Of a stretch of 64,000 nt of DNA, positions 27,011-37,161 are shown piece after piece; position 1 is the first letter of the stretch; the number at the start of each line of letters is the position of its first letter. Origin of the DNA: an uncultured Colwellia sp. (GTDB lineage Bacteria; Pseudomonadota; Gammaproteobacteria; Enterobacterales; Alteromonadaceae); contig CAJXWZ010000026.1 of the NCBI GenBank assembly GCA_913062815.1, forward strand, positions 1 to 64,000, read 5' to 3'. A model generated the notes under the pieces. The model ran no database searches. It worked only from the letters and a program-made list of their open reading frames with translations, and was not told the DNA's origin. The position numbers and the translations under genes are program-made.

Positions 27011-28376
27011 TATGCGTTCCCTCATGCTGCACATTATTACTTTTATAAGGACAACATCCTTGCTCTATATGCTGCTCAAAGTCTTCTTTAAAATAACGCA
27101 TGGCACTTTTTAGTGGCTCTACCGCTCCCGGTGCCAGTGCGCAATGCGTTTTTCCTAACCACATAAAATCACACAATTCATCTAACTGTACTAAGTCTTC
27201 ACTACAAGCTTGCCCCTGTTCAAGGCGAGTTAATATCTCAACTACCCAAGGGGTACCATCGCGACATGGGGTGCACCAACCACAAGACTCCTGAGCAAAA
27301 AATTGTAATAAATTTAACACCATGGCCACAGGGCAATGCTGATCACCTAAAACAATTAAGCCACCTGTTCCTAAACGACTACCGGCTTTACTAATAGAAT
27401 CAAAATCCATAGGCGTATCAAGGTGTTGTTCGATTAAAAAATCAGTAGAGGCGCCGCCAGGCAATAAACCTTTAAGGTTAACACCATCTTTCATGCCACC
27501 AGCATGTTCATATAACAATGTTCGAATGGTGACTCCCATAGGTAATTCCCAAACACCTGGATTGTTTACCTGACCGCAAGCAGCGTACAATTTGGTGCCA
27601 GGGTCGCTATTAGGTGATAAGTCTTTAAACCATTGGCTACCATGTTTTAGAATGTGCGGTAAATTACATAGCGTTTCGACGTTATTAACAACGGTAGGTT
27701 TACCGAATAGGCCACTAACTTGAGGGAATGGCGGTTTAGCTCTGGGTGTGGCTCGCTTTCCTTCTAAAGCATTTATTAGTGCCGTTTCTTCTCCGCAAAT
27801 ATAACGACCAGCACTGGTGTGAAGATACAAATCTAAGTGAAAACCCGTGCCTTGAATATTCTCTCCCAACCAATTATTTTCATAAGCTTCATCTATAGCT
27901 TGTTGTAGCCGTTTAGCTGCAAGGTAGTATTCTCCTCGTAAGAAAATATAAGCTTTATTGGCATTAATGGTATAGCTAGCAATGATCATTGCTTCAATAA
28001 GTTGATGTGGCACACCTTCAAGCAGGTATCTGTCTTTAAAAGTACCCGGCTCCATTTCATCACCATTACAAATCAGGTAACTATGTTCTTTTACTTTGCT
28101 CGAGTCTTGCAGAGCAGGTACGCAACTCCATTTCATTCCTGTTGGAAAGCCAGCACCGCCGCGGCCTTTTAAACCAGCATCACTGATAATATTTAGCACC
28201 TCTTTAGGTGAGTTTTCTTTCAATGCAATAGTCGCTCCCACATAACCACCGGCTTTAAAGTAACCGTTGAAATCAAGTGGTTGTTCTAGGTTTACTAAAT
28301 GGCTCAATGGTTTGGTTAAAGCCTTAGTTAGTGCTTGCTCAAGCCACGAATTTTCGATTGAAGCACTATCAGTCAT
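27000..28376 (-). CDS. nuoF: NADH-quinone oxidoreductase subunit F (NADH-binding, FMN, 4Fe-4S)
   Basis: This 458-residue flavoprotein is the electron entry point of complex I. It has the NADH/FMN glycine-rich motif GLKGRGGAGFPTGMKW near residue 70, a second nucleotide-site block (CNGDEMEPGTFKDR) and the SLBB region (GVTIRTLLYEHAGGMKDG). The N3 cluster ligands are in SCGWCTPCRDG and THCALAPGA. It overlaps nuoE by eight bases and nuoG by 11. Confidence 0.98.
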   Translation of the reverse strand: MTDSASIENSWLEQALTKALTKPLSHLVNLEQPLDFNGYFKAGGYVGATIALKENSPKEVLNIISDAGLKGRGGAGFPTGMKWSCVPALQDSSKVKEHSYLICNGDEMEPGTFKDRYLLEGVPHQLIEAMIIASYTINANKAYIFLRGEYYLAAKRLQQAIDEAYENNWLGENIQGTGFHLDLYLHTSAGRYICGEETALINALEGKRATPRAKPPFPQVSGLFGKPTVVNNVETLCNLPHILKHGSQWFKDLSPNSDPGTKLYAACGQVNNPGVWELPMGVTIRTLLYEHAGGMKDGVNLKGLLPGGASTDFLIEQHLDTPMDFDSISKAGSRLGTGGLIVLGDQHCPVAMVLNLLQFFAQESCGWCTPCRDGTPWVVEILTRLEQGQACSEDLVQLDELCDFMWLGKTHCALAPGAVEPLKSAMRYFKEDFEQHIEQGCCPYKSNNVQHEGTHNGK

Positions 28377-28941
28377 GACTCTCTCCTAGGTTTAAGTTCA
28401 AACCATTTAGAATCGCGACCACCGATTGTTCAGTAAGGTTTTGATAATGTATGCCATTAATCATCATTGCTGGTGATTTATCACAACTTCCTAAACAAGG
28501 GTTAGATAATAAGGTGAACTGACCGTCAGCCGTAGTTTGCCCATATTCAATACCTAAGTGGTGTTTAATAGCAATGAGGATTTCATCATAGCCGGTTAAA
28601 TGACAACTGATGCTATCACATAGGTGAATAACATAATGCCCCACTTTTTGGCGGTAGATCAGGTTATAAAAAGTTGCTACACCCTCCAATTGCGCACTGG
28701 AAATTCCTAAACATTGAGCAATAGCAACAAGACTATCATCACTTATCCAGCCTCGGTGTTGCTGCACAACTTTTAGCGCTTCAATTCCTGCAGCTTCCCG
28801 AGTTTCCAGAATAGCAACCTCATGTTCAATAGCAGAAAGTTCCGCTGCATTAAGATAGCTACGATAATCAAATTCTTCATCTTCTATGGTGATACTGGGT
28901 ATTTGCTGCGCCAAATTTATGTCGTTATTATTATTTTGCAT
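28369..28941 (-). CDS. nuoE: NADH-quinone oxidoreductase subunit E (2Fe-2S)
   Basis: This 190-residue thioredoxin-like ferredoxin carries cluster N1a. The ligands are visible as CDSISC and CLGSCDKSP. The helical N-terminal domain (VVQQHRGWISDDSLVAIAQCLG, split around residues 58-80) and the VATFYNLIYRQKVG block are typical. It sits 15 bases after nuoCD and overlaps nuoF. Confidence 0.97.
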   Translation of the reverse strand: MQNNNNDINLAQQIPSITIEDEEFDYRSYLNAAELSAIEHEVAILETREAAGIEALKVVQQHRGWISDDSLVAIAQCLGISSAQLEGVATFYNLIYRQKVGHYVIHLCDSISCHLTGYDEILIAIKHHLGIEYGQTTADGQFTLLSNPCLGSCDKSPAMMINGIHYQNLTEQSVVAILNGLNLNLGESHD

Positions 28942-28956
28942 AAGTGCCTTTCTTTT

Positions 28957-30783
28957 TTATCGATCCACATCGGCCATGACATAATCAATACTGCCTAAAG
29001 TCGCAATTAAATCAGCCACCATTTGCCCTTTACTAATTAACGGTAACATCTGTAAGTGAGCAAAACTTGGTGTGCGAATTCTAGTGCGATAACTCATGGT
29101 GTTACCGTCACTGATTAGGTGGTAGCCCATAATGCCTTTTGTCGCCTCAACAAACATTGATACTTCTCCAACGGGGATCACAGGTCCCCAAGTCACGTTG
29201 ACAAAATGAGGGATTAACGTGTCTATATCTTGCATAGTGCGTGATTTATCAGGCGGTGTTGTTTGTGGGTGCTCTGCTTTATAAGGTCCCTCTGGCATAT
29301 TATTTAGACATTGTTCTATAATACGAATGCTTTGGCGCATTTCTTCAACCCGTACTCGACAGCGATCATAACAATCGCCTTTGTGTCCAAGGGGGACTTC
29401 AAAATCAAATTGGTCGTAACCAGCATAAGGGCGTTGTTTACGTAAATCCCATGAATAGCCCGTTGCACGTAGGCCTGGACCCGTGACTCCCCATTCTAGT
29501 GCTTCTTTGCTTGAGTAAGCTCCCACGTCGACAGTACGTTTTTTCAACAAAGCGTTCTGCATAACCATTTTTTCATATTCATCTAAGCGCTTAGGTAGGT
29601 AATTTACATAGTCTCTAACAAGTTTATCCCAGCCTTGTGGTAAATCTTGAGCAACACCACCTATGCGGAACCAACTAGGATGCATGCGTGCGCCGGTGAA
29701 AGCTTCAATAATGCCAAACAGCTTTTCACGGTCAATGAACATGTAAAAAATTGGTGAAAGTGCACCAATATCTTGAGCAAAAGTGCCATAGAATAATAAG
29801 TGCGACAGTATGCGGAACATTTCCGCAGTCATGATGCGAATAACTTTCGCTCTGTCAGGAACTGTTATTCCAGCTAATTTTTCTACCGCCATGACATAGG
29901 GGAAGTTGTTCATGACACCACCCAGGTAGTCAATACGGTCGGTATACGGGATATAACTATGCCAAGATTGCCGTTCTCCCATTTTTTCAGCGCCGCGATG
30001 GTGATAGCCAATATCAGGAACACAATCGACTATTTCTTCTCCATCCATTTGAAGTACAATCCGAAAAGCACCATGAACACTAGGGTGATTAGGGCCAAGG
30101 TTCAAAAACATAAAGTCGTTATCTTGCCCGTTTACACCGCTTTGACGTTTCATTCCCCATGCTTCGGGGTTAAATTTCAAAGCTTGTTGTTCTTTATCTT
30201 GCACGTCTGGAGGTAATACAAATGGTGCCATTTCAGTTGCACGTGCAGGATGTGTTTTTAATAACGGATGCCCTTGCCAAGTATTCGGCATTAAAATTCG
30301 GCACAGATAAGGGTGGCCGATAAAGTTAATGCCAAACATATCCCAAACTTCACGCTCATACCAATTGGCGTTTGGCCAAATACTAGCAACGCTATCAATG
30401 CTTTTTTCTTGAGATGAAACGGAAATTTTTAAGCGAATATCTTGATTTCTTTGATGCGAACGCAAGTGATAACTCAAAGTGAAATCACTAACATAATTGG
30501 CTTTATGTTGACGTTGTGTTTCATCAATAGCACTCAAATCAAAACACATATCAAAAGGCTTTGAAATGTCTCCTTTCAATGCACGCATTAATTTACACAG
30601 GTGGTCTTTATTTAGCCAAAAACTAGGGATATCATCTACAATATTCTCAATAGCACTCACCGGTGTTAAATCAATATCCGCGACTAGTGCCTTGATCTCA
30701 TCAAGTAAACTGATCACTGTATCTTGTTGCCAGTCTTTACTATCTGACATATCAATTGTTTTATTTTCTATAGTACTCGTCAT
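28957..30783 (-). CDS. nuoCD: NADH-quinone oxidoreductase fused subunits C and D
   Basis: This 608-residue fusion joins NuoC (about residues 1-185, ending [21 protein letters not shown]) to NuoD (about 215-608). The same fusion is found in E. coli and many gammaproteobacteria. NuoD shows the quinone-site features: [36 protein letters not shown], the GPGLRATG block and [13 protein letters not shown]. The start ATG is at 30783. It is 11 bases downstream of nuoB. Confidence 0.98.
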   Translation of the reverse strand: MTSTIENKTIDMSDSKDWQQDTVISLLDEIKALVADIDLTPVSAIENIVDDIPSFWLNKDHLCKLMRALKGDISKPFDMCFDLSAIDETQRQHKANYVSDFTLSYHLRSHQRNQDIRLKISVSSQEKSIDSVASIWPNANWYEREVWDMFGINFIGHPYLCRILMPNTWQGHPLLKTHPARATEMAPFVLPPDVQDKEQQALKFNPEAWGMKRQSGVNGQDNDFMFLNLGPNHPSVHGAFRIVLQMDGEEIVDCVPDIGYHHRGAEKMGERQSWHSYIPYTDRIDYLGGVMNNFPYVMAVEKLAGITVPDRAKVIRIMTAEMFRILSHLLFYGTFAQDIGALSPIFYMFIDREKLFGIIEAFTGARMHPSWFRIGGVAQDLPQGWDKLVRDYVNYLPKRLDEYEKMVMQNALLKKRTVDVGAYSSKEALEWGVTGPGLRATGYSWDLRKQRPYAGYDQFDFEVPLGHKGDCYDRCRVRVEEMRQSIRIIEQCLNNMPEGPYKAEHPQTTPPDKSRTMQDIDTLIPHFVNVTWGPVIPVGEVSMFVEATKGIMGYHLISDGNTMSYRTRIRTPSFAHLQMLPLISKGQMVADLIATLGSIDYVMADVDR

Positions 30784-30794
30784 AACACAGTCCT

Positions 30795-31433
30795 TTATGA
30801 CAAGTCAGGCGAATCAAGGTTAGTCACCTGAATACGACTTTCATGCTTAATGTCACGCAATGAAGGTTTAGCTATTTGTGAAACAGATTGTTCACCGACT
30901 ACCCAACTTAAAGGCCTAGGCTGATGTTGAATTTGATTTTGAAGCAAGAGTAGCCCTTCCAGTAAAGCTTCAGGGCGTGGTGGGCAACCAGGTACATAAA
31001 CATCAACAGGGATAAATTTATCTACCCCCTGTACTACAGAGTATATATCGTACATACCGCCAGAATTGGCGCATGACCCCATAGAAATGATCCATCGAGG
31101 TTCCAGTAACTGCTCATATAAATGTTGTATGACAGGTGCCATTTTTCTAAAGCAAGTACCGGAGATCACCATCAAGTCTGCTTGTCTTGGGGTTGCACGG
31201 ATTACTTCAGCACCAAAGCGGGCAATATCATGACGAGAAGTAAAGCTGGTTGCCATTTCAACGTAACAGCAACTTAAACCAAAGTTAAATGGCCAAATAG
31301 AGTTTTTACGGCCCCAATTAACCATGTCGTCCAGCTTTGCCATAAACACACTGCGCTGTAACTCTTCTTCAGCAACAGAGCTAGCTTGGCTCATTTGTTC
31401 ATCAAGTTTAGCTTTTGTTAATGACCATTCCAT
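30795..31433 (-). CDS. nuoB: NADH-quinone oxidoreductase subunit B (cluster N2)
   Basis: This 212-residue subunit holds the terminal 4Fe-4S cluster N2, which reduces quinone. The ligands appear in GLSCCYVEM (tandem Cys), [12 protein letters not shown] and [10 protein letters not shown]. The conserved basic patch is present ([20 protein letters not shown]). It overlaps the stop of nuoA by one base. Confidence 0.98.
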   Translation of the reverse strand: MEWSLTKAKLDEQMSQASSVAEEELQRSVFMAKLDDMVNWGRKNSIWPFNFGLSCCYVEMATSFTSRHDIARFGAEVIRATPRQADLMVISGTCFRKMAPVIQHLYEQLLEPRWIISMGSCANSGGMYDIYSVVQGVDKFIPVDVYVPGCPPRPEALLEGLLLLQNQIQHQPRPLSWVVGEQSVSQIAKPSLRDIKHESRIQVTNLDSPDLS

Positions 31434-31861
31434 TAAAAACGCTCCTTTTGTTCATAATGTAAACGCTGTACACGCACTGGCTGATGGCGATGTTTAAGTT
31501 CAAGAGCACCAATACGAACGAGATAGATAAGAGCAGCTAACAAAACAACAATAAAAATAGTCGCTTCAACAAAACCAAACCAACCGACTTCATCAAAAGC
31601 AATCACCCAAGCGAATAGAAAAATGGTTTCTAAGTCGAAAATAACGAAAAATATTGCGTATAGGAAAAAATGATTGCCAAAGCGGGTTTTATTGTTATCA
31701 ACAGAAATCACACCTGATTCATAAGGTGTATTTTTAGCACGAGATTTGGTTTTAGGTCCCAAGAAATGAGACAAGATCATCATGAAAACTAGCATAACGA
31801 CTAAAATGATAAAATATGCCGCTATTGGCCAAATTTCATGAATTTGACTAATTAATTCCAC
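31433..31861 (-). CDS. nuoA: NADH-quinone oxidoreductase subunit A
   Basis: This 142-residue membrane subunit with three helices is the first gene of the nuo operon. The conserved cytoplasmic loop after helix 1 is present ([17 protein letters not shown]), followed by [22 protein letters not shown] with its conserved Asp and Glu. The start appears to be GTG at 31861, with GGGGG four bases upstream. Confidence 0.96.
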   Translation of the reverse strand: MELISQIHEIWPIAAYFIILVVMLVFMMILSHFLGPKTKSRAKNTPYESGVISVDNNKTRFGNHFFLYAIFFVIFDLETIFLFAWVIAFDEVGWFGFVEATIFIVVLLAALIYLVRIGALELKHRHQPVRVQRLHYEQKERF

Positions 31862-31940
31862 TACGCCCCCAATTCCTATGTTTATTATTATTATTTATAA
31901 ACAACTGGAAAATATTATTTTTATTAGTTTGCTATTAAGC

Positions 31941-31969
31941 ACTATGGCGACAAGCTAGTGACTTGCCAA
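31941..31969 (-). promoter_or_regulatory. Putative promoter of the nuo operon
   Basis: On the minus strand TTGGCA (31964-31969) and CATAGT (31941-31946) are separated by 17 bases. They match five and four of six consensus positions. The start would be near 31934, giving a leader of about 70 bases before nuoA. The rest of 31862-32127 is AT-rich, and I saw no clear FNR or ArcA site. Confidence 0.4.
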
Positions 31970-32127
31970 AATTTTTTTACTGCTTACAAAATAAGCATAG
32001 TAGAAAATATAAAAAATGAAACTTTTTGTTGAAATTCAATATGAAAGCAGACAGTTCAAGGTGTCTAGGCTAATCGATAGCAAAAAAACACACACTCATT
32101 ATTCTCGATTGCAGTTATAGATGATTT

Positions 32128-32163
32128 AACGCCACAATTTATCTGCAGAAAAATTGTGGCGTT
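32128..32163. repeat. 36-bp near-perfect palindrome upstream of the DUF1232 gene
   Basis: The arms AACGCCACAATTT (32128-32140) and AAATTGTGGCGTT (32151-32163) are perfect inverted 13-mers. The 10 bases between are A-TCTGCAGA-A, itself self-complementary apart from one A/A pair. The element lies between divergent nuoA and the DUF1232 gene, 65 bases before the latter's ATG. No T-run follows it, so it is not a typical terminator. Confidence 0.7.
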
Positions 32164-32228
32164 ATTGTGCTTATCTGGTAGATTTAAGGATAAGTACTTT
32201 TAGAGAAGCCAATTACAGGAGAATTATA

Positions 32229-32774
32229 ATGGCATTTGAAGTGACCTTTGAATTAAAAGAATCAGATCTTGAGCATTTTCGTGCAGTGATGAGACAAGCT
32301 CAATCTGGTGCAAAAAAATTGTCAGAGCAAGAAATTTTAACTAATGCAAAAGAGTTGAGTCTTGAAGTAAAACAAGATGTACCAGAGTTTGTTAGATTGC
32401 GTTTAGAGAAACTGCAAACACTGGTTGCTATGATTGAAGATGATGAGTGGCAAATTCCGGAACAAGAGCGTAGTGACGTTATCAATGCTTTAGCTTACTT
32501 TAGTGACCCTGAGGATTTAGTGCCCGATGATATCCCTGTATTAGGCTTTTTAGATGATGCTATTATGATTGAACTTGTTGCCGAAGAGTTACAACCAGAT
32601 ATTGAAGCATTTGGCGAATTTTGCGCCTATAGAGAAAGAGAAGAAGGACGTTCAGGCGATAGTACGATCACACGTGACGAGTGGTTGGCTTCAAAACGAA
32701 GAGAACTACATAGTCGCATGAGAAATAGGCGTTCATCAAGACGAAAACGTTCTTCTTTCCGTTCTATCTTTTAA
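32229..32774 (+). CDS. DUF1232 (YkvA-like) protein of unknown function
   Basis: This 181-residue protein starts from the ATG at 32229, preceded by AGGAGAATTATA; the frame is open 75 bases upstream but would run through the palindrome and lacks a ribosome site. A helical N-terminal part is rich in Glu, Lys and Gln. A DUF1232-like core follows (LAYFSDPEDLVPDDIPVLGF, then LDDAIMIELVAEEL). The C-terminus is strikingly basic (RMRNRRSSRRKRSSFRSIF), which suggests contact with nucleic acid or phospholipid. No membrane span is evident. The function is not known. Confidence 0.75.
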   Translation: MAFEVTFELKESDLEHFRAVMRQAQSGAKKLSEQEILTNAKELSLEVKQDVPEFVRLRLEKLQTLVAMIEDDEWQIPEQERSDVINALAYFSDPEDLVPDDIPVLGFLDDAIMIELVAEELQPDIEAFGEFCAYREREEGRSGDSTITRDEWLASKRRELHSRMRNRRSSRRKRSSFRSIF

Positions 32775-32927
32775 TGGTAAACCCATTTAATTCACTAACG
32801 AACACGTTGGTTTAAAATAAGTTTGCGGCACTTTCTTTAGTGTCGCAAACTGAATTATTTACTCGCAAAATCGCCCAGTTTTTGAAATAATTATCCCTAT
32901 ACTTTTCCCTATTCACTTTGCTTTGAA

Positions 32928-34079
32928 ATGAACAAGCCTCAACAACCAATAAAGTTAACTGAAACGGTTAATAAACTATTGATTAACAATGATTCGCCAT
33001 CGAGTTTGACTATAGAGCAATGTGCTTCAGCGCTAGCAATGAGTATGACCTCTTTTAGGCGTAAACTTGCTCAAGAAGAAAGCTCTTATAAACTCATACA
33101 AAGTAAGTTCTTAAATGAATTATGCATTCAGGCATTACTAACAAAATCAGTTAAAATTGATCATTTAGCAATAAAGCTAGGCTACTCTGAAAGAGCAACA
33201 TTTGAGAGAGCATTTCGTAAAAAATTTGGTATATCCCCTGCTCAATTTCGAGAATTATCTTTGATAGGTAATGATAAAAGTAGCCGACAGAATGTCATCA
33301 GCATAGCTCAGAAATTGCCGCCAATGCCAGATAGTTGCCAGCAATTACTGCGTGAAAAGGAACATGAGAGCCTAAACATTGCACGTGTTGTTTCAATTAT
33401 AGATAAAGACCCTATTCTTGTCGGCCGTATTATGGGTTTAGCCAATAAAGCTATTTATGGTAAAACACCTAAGAATGTAAGAGATGCAATAAGCAGAAAT
33501 TTAGGATTAACCACAGCTATTAATTTAGCAATATCCTACGCTGTAACGGATGCACTGCAAAATCAAGTGAGTCAAATAATCATTCGGCAGTACACCCAGG
33601 CTTTTTTACTTGCGCCTAAACTATTTAATCTTATGCGTAGATCAACCTTAAAGGCACTGACAAAAGATGTTGCGTTAACTGAGCAGGTATTAGTATTCGC
33701 CTTACTGGGCATCTTTTTATTAAGCCACAAACAGTCAGGTAAACATGAATTAATGCTTTACTCGTTACAAGGCATTAGTGATTTACGCTTACTTAATTTG
33801 CATATTCAAGAATCAATGGGTATCAGTATTTTTTCAGCTTCTGCGCTAATGTTATCTTTATGGCATATAGATGCTGAAGTAATTAAGAAGTTAACGCAGA
33901 TAAATAGAGTTAGCCAAGGCAAGTCGAAAGGAAATGAGGAAGAAGAACTACTGCTGTTTATGCTGTCTTGCTTGTATGTTTCAGCGAGAGAAGAACAAGA
34001 CTGCAGCGAATTGGAGCAAAAGGCACTATTACTTAAAATAGACAATTTTGATGAAATAAAAACACTCTTATTTCGCTAA
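32928..34079 (+). CDS. AraC-type DNA-binding domain fused to HDOD domain
   Basis: The protein has 383 residues. Residues about 5-105 look like an AraC/XylS helix-turn-helix pair: SLTIEQCASALAMSMTSFRRKLAQE, split at the first recognition helix, and then KIDHLAIKLGYSERATFERAFRKKFGISPAQFR, the canonical second helix-turn-helix. Residues about 125-320 resemble an HDOD domain (KLPPMPDSCQQLL, VVSIIDKDPILVGRIMGLANKAIYG, VRDAISRNLGLTTAINLAISYAV). No catalytic HD pair is expected in HDOD proteins. No sensor domain precedes the helix-turn-helix, unlike typical AraC proteins. It stands as a single gene and converges with the PEP-CTERM gene. Likely a transcription regulator with an HDOD signalling module; its targets are unknown. 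Confidence 0.75.
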   Translation: MNKPQQPIKLTETVNKLLINNDSPSSLTIEQCASALAMSMTSFRRKLAQEESSYKLIQSKFLNELCIQALLTKSVKIDHLAIKLGYSERATFERAFRKKFGISPAQFRELSLIGNDKSSRQNVISIAQKLPPMPDSCQQLLREKEHESLNIARVVSIIDKDPILVGRIMGLANKAIYGKTPKNVRDAISRNLGLTTAINLAISYAVTDALQNQVSQIIIRQYTQAFLLAPKLFNLMRRSTLKALTKDVALTEQVLVFALLGIFLLSHKQSGKHELMLYSLQGISDLRLLNLHIQESMGISIFSASALMLSLWHIDAEVIKKLTQINRVSQGKSKGNEEEELLLFMLSCLYVSAREEQDCSELEQKALLLKIDNFDEIKTLLFR

Positions 34080-34097
34080 CTGATTGAAGGAATGAGC

Positions 34098-34149
34098 TGA
34101 TTTCTTGAAAATAAATGTAAATAGTGGGGGCTTTATCTTCAAGAAATCA
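34098..34149. terminator. Long hairpin between convergent genes, possible bidirectional terminator
   Basis: TGATTTCTTGAA (34098-34109) pairs perfectly with TTCAAGAAATCA (34138-34149). After one mismatch the stem continues as ATAAA/TTTAT, giving 17 of 18 pairs and a 16-base loop (TGTAAATAGTGGGGGC). It sits 19 bases after the AraC-HDOD gene and 14 bases after the PEP-CTERM gene on the other strand. There is no clear T-run. Confidence 0.5.
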
Positions 34150-34163
34150 TTAAAAGGTTAAAA

Positions 34164-34883
34164 CTATAGTTCCAATTGCTTACGTGGGCGTAGCACAAAA
34201 AAACCAAAACTAAGCATAAATAATATCATGGTTGAAGGCTCAGGTACGCTCGTGACTTGTGTTAAAGAGACATTATCGATTAAACCACCTAAGGTGTTTT
34301 GTCTACCGAAAGAGCCGAAACTTAAACTCATCGACTCTGATTGAGCCGTTAAGACTACCGATTGTTTTATCCAGTCAGGTATTGTACGACGTGTACCATC
34401 AGCAATAAAACTCGCTTGCATGTCCACTTCAAAATCTAAAGCTGAGTCTTGCCAAAAAACATTAATACCGTTGTCATTAAAACGATAAGTTCTCGGCTTA
34501 TAATAGAATTCCAACAAATAATCATTGCCAAGAATTAGTGAATCAATAGTTTGCGACATCACCGTATTCGAGGCACCACGAGGGTGAGAGTCCAATTCAA
34601 CATGATGCTTACCTTCTTGTGAGCGTGTCACAACATTTTTTTGTAATTCGATACCATTACCATAAGAGGTTACCCAGCCAGGTAAGGTGTAGAAAACATC
34701 CCATGCACGCCTTTTTCTTTCATAAGCGGCTAGGTTAGTATTAAACACGATGCCGGAAGACCTTGAATCATCTTCAAATCTTAATTGTTCGAACCCACCA
34801 TTTGTTATTAATGTCGCATCAGCAATAAAGCTTACCGCTAGAAAAGAAATTGACAACACCATTTGGCTAAAAGCTTTTATCAT
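34164..34883 (-). CDS. PEP-CTERM sorting-signal exported protein
   Basis: This 239-residue protein has a signal peptide of about 23 residues (ending SFIADA). Its C-terminal sorting region reads VPEPSTM, then a hydrophobic helix (ILFMLSFGFFVL), then a basic tail (RPRKQLEL). This three-part tail is the PEP-CTERM signal, recognised by exosortase and linked to exopolysaccharide. The central region resembles a carbohydrate-binding-like beta-sandwich (NGGFEQ near the start, GGLIDNVSLTQV at the end). No exosortase gene is in the window. It converges with the AraC-HDOD gene. The symbol is left blank because the family is broad. Confidence 0.85.
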   Translation of the reverse strand: MIKAFSQMVLSISFLAVSFIADATLITNGGFEQLRFEDDSRSSGIVFNTNLAAYERKRRAWDVFYTLPGWVTSYGNGIELQKNVVTRSQEGKHHVELDSHPRGASNTVMSQTIDSLILGNDYLLEFYYKPRTYRFNDNGINVFWQDSALDFEVDMQASFIADGTRRTIPDWIKQSVVLTAQSESMSLSFGSFGRQNTLGGLIDNVSLTQVTSVPEPSTMILFMLSFGFFVLRPRKQLEL

Positions 34884-35158
34884 TTGAGCAATACTTACGT
34901 GTCTTTTTTGAAGTTGAGAAAATTATAAGCACAAAGGTAAAGGCGAAATATGGCCAAACTGTCCATTTTACCAAATAGGCAAAATGATTGACTTACTCAT
35001 AATTCATCTTTTTCATAAAGTACTTGTAGTAGTCATGTTTTATTTTATGCCTTTATTTATAGAAAGTTACGTGTAATAAAACTGTAACAAAACTGTCGTA
35101 CCATTGAAATATAGCGGAAATATCCCTGTCATAAATGTAGTTTATTAAAGGAAAAACA

Positions 35159-37060
35159 ATGGAACGTTTGACTATTAAATGGAAGTTAAGTTTATTAGCC
35201 GTTATAGCCGCAATAGGCTTTACCGTACTTCTCACTAACAACTATTTTGCCACTGAAACATTAATAAAATTTACCAATATTTCTAGACATACCGTACAGC
35301 TAGAAGCTGAAATGTTAATGTTACGTCGCCATGAAAAAGACTTTATCGCCCGCAAAGATACCAAATATATCACTAAGTTTGAGCAAAGCTTTTCCAAAAC
35401 TGAGCATACCATCAAGCAAGTCGAGCAAGAGTTATCATCCGTTGGTATTTCTAATCAGCGCATTGAAGCATTAAGACAGGTACTGCTTAGTTATCGAGAT
35501 AAATTCTCTCTGTTGGTTAAACAACAGAGAATCATTGGCCTTCACTCTAATGATGGACTATATGGCTCATTAAGAAGTGAAGTACATATAATCGAAAACT
35601 TACTCATTGAACGCGAAAATGATTCGAGTTCAACTTTAGAAATCCATAGCCTGATGCGTACTATATTAATGATGCGCAGACACGAAAAAGACTTTATGTT
35701 AAGGCGCGACTTAAAGTATGTTGATAAATTTAATAAACAAATAGACGTGTTTAGAAATAAATTAGACAGTAGTACGGCTACCAATAATTTTAAACAAAAA
35801 GCAGGTGCTGCCCTCAGTGGTTATCAACTACAGTTTATCCAATTAGTACAAGCAGAACAAAAATTTGGCTTAAGCAGCAACTTAGGTGTACTTGGTGAAA
35901 TGAGAAATAGCATTCATCAAAGTGAAACACTGTTAAAGTCGTTTAGTGAATTTGCTATTGAAAATATCGAACAACATATGGAAAAAAAGAAATTACATGA
36001 CATCATTGTCGGGATTTTTCTAATGCTAATCATCATGTTGGCATTAATTTTTATTGCTAATGGTATTTCAAAGCGTATTACAAACTTGTCACAACTCATG
36101 GCTTTGGCAGCAAATTCAAAAGATTTAACTTTACGATCTCAGATCTCAGGAAAAGATGAAATAAGCACCATGGCAAAAATTTATAATAACATGATGGCTG
36201 AGTATGATGCTTTAATGAAAGAAGTGAAGAATTCATCTTTAGAGCTAGCACAAGCATCCCGAGACTTAAAAGAGTCAAGCGAACATGCAACAGCAGGAGT
36301 TAATCGGCAATTAAGCGAGAGCGAGTTAGTAGTATCTGCCATGACTCAAGTGAGTGACTCTGTTGCTGAGGTTGCTTTTAATGCGTCTGAAGCAGCTATG
36401 GCATCTTCTTCTGTCGAATTAGGCTCATCTAATGGCCATCAGTTAGTGACCGAAAATAGGAAAAGCTTTGCTGAACTGGTCACTGATATTGAAAACTCTG
36501 GCGCTATTATTCAAGATTTAAGTAAAGAGAGTAATAATATTGAGGCGATGCTCAATGATATTCGAAGCATTGCCGACCAAACCAACCTACTTGCCCTTAA
36601 CGCAGCTATTGAAGCTGCTAGAGCTGGAGAACAGGGACGTGGTTTTGCTGTTGTGGCAGATGAAGTAAGAACACTTGCTCAACGATCTGCAGAGTCGACA
36701 TTAGAAATAGAAAATATTGTAAATCGACTTCAATCACTCGCTACAGAGGCCGTTACTGCCATGCATTTAGGTAAAATCCAAGCTGAAGCGAGTGTTGAAA
36801 ATACTAATAATGTCGAACTCGCGTTAAGTGAAATAAAAAACTCTAGTGAAGCTGTTAATAGTATGAATCGGCAAATTGCTACCGCAGCGCAACAACAATC
36901 TGGAGTTGTAGAAGAGGTAAATCAAAGTTTATTATCAATTGCTGAAGTGGCAAGGAATACTTCTCAACTTTCATTAACCATCTCAGCATCCGGCGAGCAA
37001 CTACAACATCTATCAGAACAATTAGGACTTCGTGTTTTAAAATTCACCTTATCCAACTAA
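35159..37060 (+). CDS. Methyl-accepting chemotaxis protein with HBM-type sensor
   Basis: This 633-residue chemoreceptor has a first membrane helix at about 9-27. A long helical periplasmic domain of about 250 residues follows, with the motif RRHEKDF twice ([17 protein letters not shown] and [17 protein letters not shown]), a mark of the helical bimodular (HBM) sensor family. The second membrane helix is near 281-300. A HAMP domain comes next, then a cytoplasmic signalling domain with tip [19 protein letters not shown] and [17 protein letters not shown] receptors are known to bind small organic acids or similar ligands; the ligand here is unknown. AAAGGAAAAACA precedes the ATG. Confidence 0.93.
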   Translation: MERLTIKWKLSLLAVIAAIGFTVLLTNNYFATETLIKFTNISRHTVQLEAEMLMLRRHEKDFIARKDTKYITKFEQSFSKTEHTIKQVEQELSSVGISNQRIEALRQVLLSYRDKFSLLVKQQRIIGLHSNDGLYGSLRSEVHIIENLLIERENDSSSTLEIHSLMRTILMMRRHEKDFMLRRDLKYVDKFNKQIDVFRNKLDSSTATNNFKQKAGAALSGYQLQFIQLVQAEQKFGLSSNLGVLGEMRNSIHQSETLLKSFSEFAIENIEQHMEKKKLHDIIVGIFLMLIIMLALIFIANGISKRITNLSQLMALAANSKDLTLRSQISGKDEISTMAKIYNNMMAEYDALMKEVKNSSLELAQASRDLKESSEHATAGVNRQLSESELVVSAMTQVSDSVAEVAFNASEAAMASSSVELGSSNGHQLVTENRKSFAELVTDIENSGAIIQDLSKESNNIEAMLNDIRSIADQTNLLALNAAIEAARAGEQGRGFAVVADEVRTLAQRSAESTLEIENIVNRLQSLATEAVTAMHLGKIQAEASVENTNNVELALSEIKNSSEAVNSMNRQIATAAQQQSGVVEEVNQSLLSIAEVARNTSQLSLTISASGEQLQHLSEQLGLRVLKFTLSN

Positions 37061-37089
37061 GCGAGAGCGTGTCACATTATAGTGAGAGT

Positions 37090-37116
37090 AATAGCCTAAA
37101 ATGGCTACCTATTTTA
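37090..37116 (+). terminator. Weak terminator-like hairpin after the HBM chemoreceptor gene
   Basis: A short stem TAGCC/GGCTA encloses TAAAAT and is followed by CCTATTTTATT. Stem and T-rich tail are both modest. It lies about 30 bases after the stop codon, between the convergent chemoreceptor and alkB genes. Confidence 0.3.
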
Positions 37117-37161
37117 TTAGCTTTAATCATTTAAGAGTCAATGACGCTTTTTGCATGTTTT

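Noticed and set aside
35040..35158. A sigma-28 chemotaxis-type promoter upstream of the HBM receptor
   Set aside because: TAAA is followed at the right distance only by TCGTACC, too far from GCCGATAA.
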